Shown piece by piece: positions 4,240 through 6,054 of a stretch of DNA of 6,054 bases. The notes under the pieces are model-generated. The model searched no databases, had not been told where the DNA came from, and saw only the letters and a list, made by a program, of their open reading frames with translations. Every line of letters begins with the position of its first letter. Within the stretch, counting starts at the first letter, position 1. The DNA lies in the NCBI GenBank assembly GCA_002386465.1, contig DGIT01000031.1:1-6054 (forward strand), in the 5' to 3' direction. Source of the DNA: Burkholderiales bacterium UBA4615 (GTDB lineage Bacteria; Pseudomonadota; Gammaproteobacteria; Burkholderiales; Burkholderiaceae_E). Position numbers and translations under genes: made by a program.

Positions 4240-5952
4240 TCAGGAGGAGCAGCTGATGGACAGGCCTGAGGCCCAGGCGGGCGGCGGGGCAGCATAGGCT
4301 TCAAGGCCCGCGCGTTCGGTGTAAGGGTCGGACAGCGCCTCAGACAGCCGTCCGACTTCGCTGAAATCGGGCGCTCCGGTGGGCACACCCTCGGCGTTTT
4401 CACCGCGCGCCCTCCGGATGGCGATCTCGGCCAGGTGATTGCGCAGGACGTACAAGGGGTTGACCCGGTTCATGGCGATGGCGCGCTCGGCATCGCCTCG
4501 AGCTTCCATGGCCAGGCGCTGGCGGTACCGCGCGAGCCAGGCATCGGCTGCTTCGCGGTCGATAAAGAGGTCGCGCACCGGGCCATCACCTTGCGCATCG
4601 CTACGATGTATGCCCGCCAATGCGCGGAAAAACAGCGTGAAGTCGACACGCGAAGCATGCAAGGCTTCGAAGAGCGCATCGAAGAGCGCGGTGTCATCGG
4701 GGGCTTCGCGCTCCAGGCCGAGCTTGGCACGCAGCCGGGCGGGGTAGGCGCGGGAAAAGGCATCGGCATAAGCGGCCAGCGCCTGTTGCGCCAACTCGAC
4801 ATCCCCGATCAGCGGCATCAGCGCCTGACCCAGTGCAAAGCAGTTCCACTCGCCAATGCGCGGTTGCATGGAATACGCGTAGCGACCCTGATCGTCCGAG
4901 TGGTTGCAGATATGCCCGGCGTCAAAGCCATCCAGAAACCCGAAGGGCCCGTAGTCGATCGTGAGCCCCAGAATCGACATGTTGTCGGTGTTCATGACGC
5001 CGTGGCAAAAACCCACGGCCTGCCAGTGCGCAATCATCTGTGCGGTGCTGCGGGCCACCGAGGCCAGCCAGTTGGCATAGACCTGGCCTGTGCGCTGAGC
5101 AGCAGGCGCCTGCTCGGCGATCGCCGGCGCATAGCGATCGATGACATAGTCGGCCAGGGTTTTGAGCGCGTCGTGCTGGTTGAAATGCGCGAAATACTCG
5201 AAGTGACCGAAGCGCACGAACGAGGGCGCCATGCGCATCACCACGGCCGCGGTCTCGACGGTCTCGCGGATGATCGGCTGATCGGAGCCCACCAAGGCCA
5301 GCGCGCGGGTCGTCGGGATGCCCAGGGCCGCCATGGCTTCAGAACACAGATATTCCCGGATCGATGAACGCAGCACTGCGCGCCCGTCGCCCATCCGCGA
5401 ATAAGGGGTCTTGCCGGCGCCCTTGAGTTGCAGTTCCCAGCCCTGACCGTCCGGTCCTTTGACCTCTCCAAGCAGCAGGGCCCGTCCATCGCCCAGGCGG
5501 CCGGCCCAGTGTCCGAACTGATGACCGGCATAGACCGTGGCCATCGGCTCGGCGCCGACCGGGATGCGATTGCCGGCAAGGACCTGCAGATTGATGTCGC
5601 GCTGCAGTGCTTGCGTGTCCAGTCCGATCAGGGCCGCAGCGTCGGCTGAGGCCGCCACCAGATACGGATCGGGCAGGGACTGCGGCGGCAGGGCGGTTCC
5701 GAACGCCTGGGAGGGCGATCCTGGGCGCGCCGCGTCAGCGGTGTCACTCTCATTGCGCGAGACCTCGCCAGACAGCCGGGCGAACCGGTTATCGAACCGC
5801 AGCGCATCAAAATCAGGGAAAACCTGCCCGGGCGCGGCATCCGGGCCTGGGGCCTGATCGTTGGCGGACGGTGGCGCGGACGGTGGCGCGGACGGTGGCG
5901 CGGACGGTGACGAATTGGCCGTCGAAAAATTCGATTCAGTACGTTGGAGCAT
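4240..5952 (-). CDS. selO: Protein adenylyltransferase SelO (protein AMPylase, YdiU family)
   Basis: Pseudokinase-fold enzyme that transfers AMP from ATP to Ser, Thr or Tyr of target proteins; in E. coli it is tied to the response to oxidative stress. Starting at ATG 5950-5952 the product has 570 residues against about 480 in E. coli. The surplus is a Ser/Pro/Ala-rich N-terminus (about 15-45, with a PSAP repeat) and a loop after LSGEV. The core is intact: YAGHQFGHWAGRLGDGRA, ELQLKGAGKTPYSRMGDGRA (173-192, Lys177), HGVMNTDN with Asp323/Asn324, and metal-binding Asp333 in IDYGPFGF. Cys349 (HICNHSD) and Cys568 in the terminal SCSS match the E. coli regulatory disulfide pair. The frame stays open to a GTG at 6039 and ATG at 6033, but that extension has poorer coding-type base use and would overlap a possible divergent gene, so 5952 is preferred. 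Confidence 0.92.
   Translation of the reverse strand: MLQRTESNFSTANSSPSAPPSAPPSAPPSANDQAPGPDAAPGQVFPDFDALRFDNRFARLSGEVSRNESDTADAARPGSPSQAFGTALPPQSLPDPYLVAASADAAALIGLDTQALQRDINLQVLAGNRIPVGAEPMATVYAGHQFGHWAGRLGDGRALLLGEVKGPDGQGWELQLKGAGKTPYSRMGDGRAVLRSSIREYLCSEAMAALGIPTTRALALVGSDQPIIRETVETAAVVMRMAPSFVRFGHFEYFAHFNQHDALKTLADYVIDRYAPAIAEQAPAAQRTGQVYANWLASVARSTAQMIAHWQAVGFCHGVMNTDNMSILGLTIDYGPFGFLDGFDAGHICNHSDDQGRYAYSMQPRIGEWNCFALGQALMPLIGDVELAQQALAAYADAFSRAYPARLRAKLGLEREAPDDTALFDALFEALHASRVDFTLFFRALAGIHRSDAQGDGPVRDLFIDREAADAWLARYRQRLAMEARGDAERAIAMNRVNPLYVLRNHLAEIAIRRARGENAEGVPTGAPDFSEVGRLSEALSDPYTERAGLEAYAAPPPAWASGLSISCSS
5864..5911 (-). repeat. Four tandem 12-base repeats in selO coding a PSAP linker
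   Basis: On the + strand the unit GCGGACGGTGGC occurs at 5864, 5876, 5888 and, with one mismatch, 5900. The unit is a multiple of three, so copy-number change would alter only the length of the Ser-Ala-Pro-Pro linker of SelO without breaking the frame. Confidence 0.85.
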
Positions 5953-5957
5953 CCAGC

Positions 5958-5963
5958 ATTCTA
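5958..5963 (-). promoter_or_regulatory. Possible -10 element of selO
   Basis: Read on the - strand, TAGAAT (five of six matches to TATAAT) ends five bases before the preferred selO ATG. Transcription would begin at or within a base or two of the A of that ATG, giving a leaderless mRNA, in line with the absence of a Shine-Dalgarno site. No good -35 element is present at 16-18 bases, so support is weak. Confidence 0.22.
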
Positions 5964-6004
5964 TGCGCGGTCCCCGGCGCAGGCATGCGGAAGGCCCTGT
6001 CGGC

Positions 6005-6054
6005 TTGACGGGCGCGTTCGACCTGCCCAACATCGCCACCTTTCCGATCGACCA
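6005..6054 (+). CDS. Possible start of a divergent gene, cut by the window end
   Basis: A + strand frame open from ATG 5963 to the window end reads ...VGLTGAFDLPNIATFPID. From base 5999 onward 17 of 18 codons end in G or C, a coding-like pattern for this genome; between 5963 and 5998 the pattern is weaker. A TTG at 6005 with GGAAGG ten bases upstream (5989-5994) is therefore a likelier start than ATG 5963, which has no binding site. The protein family is not recognised from these 16 or so residues. The gene would be transcribed away from selO with about 50 bases between them. It could also be chance. Confidence 0.35.
   Translation, partial: MTGAFDLPNIATFPID

Noticed and set aside
4256..4297. 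Thirteen-codon + strand ORF with an ideal AGGAGGAG site six bases upstream
   Set aside because: The ribosome-like site is simply the complement of the conserved Cys-Ser-Ser codons of SelO, and the ORF is antisense to selO with no other support.
4435..5367. Long + strand ORF opposite selO
   Set aside because: Antisense shadow of a well-supported gene in GC-rich DNA; its translation shows no recognisable domain.

Overview
This 6054-base, GC-rich window reads as a chromosomal stretch of a betaproteobacterium. The block selO - yciB - bolA - secreted parvulin resembles the Bordetella/Achromobacter type (Alcaligenaceae), and the Sox genes imply use of reduced sulfur compounds such as thiosulfate. 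The taxon is inferred from protein style and gene order only. No mobile element, CRISPR array, tRNA or rRNA is visible, and coding density is close to complete.

Left half, + strand (2-2499): a tightly packed run of soxX (5' end cut off by the window), soxY, soxZ, soxA and tadA. Neighbouring genes overlap by 1 or 4 bases (ATGA or TGATG junctions). SoxAX is the cytochrome complex that couples thiosulfate to the carrier protein SoxYZ. The carrier SoxY is unusual: its C-terminal cysteine arm ends LAACIES instead of the usual GGCGG. The last gene, tadA, is a tRNA-editing housekeeping enzyme whose start codon is embedded in the soxA stop. soxB and soxCD are not in the window.

Centre (2474-2565): a convergent junction. 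Three hairpins lie between the ends of tadA and the parvulin gene, none followed by a clear T-run.

Right half, - strand (5952 down to 2566): selO (protein AMPylase), yciB (inner-membrane septation-type protein), a bolA family gene and a periplasmic parvulin-type peptidyl-prolyl isomerase. They have 2-base or 4-base junctions and so form one probable operon. A common theme of redox and envelope homeostasis is plausible but inferred.

Right edge: after a short gap upstream of selO, a + strand reading frame with strongly coding-like base usage runs off the end. It may be the start of a divergent gene.

Most of the window is recognisable family members. The points most worth a second look are the SoxY arm, the perfect hairpin just inside soxA, the sox-tadA coupling, and the redox cysteines and repeat linker of SelO.
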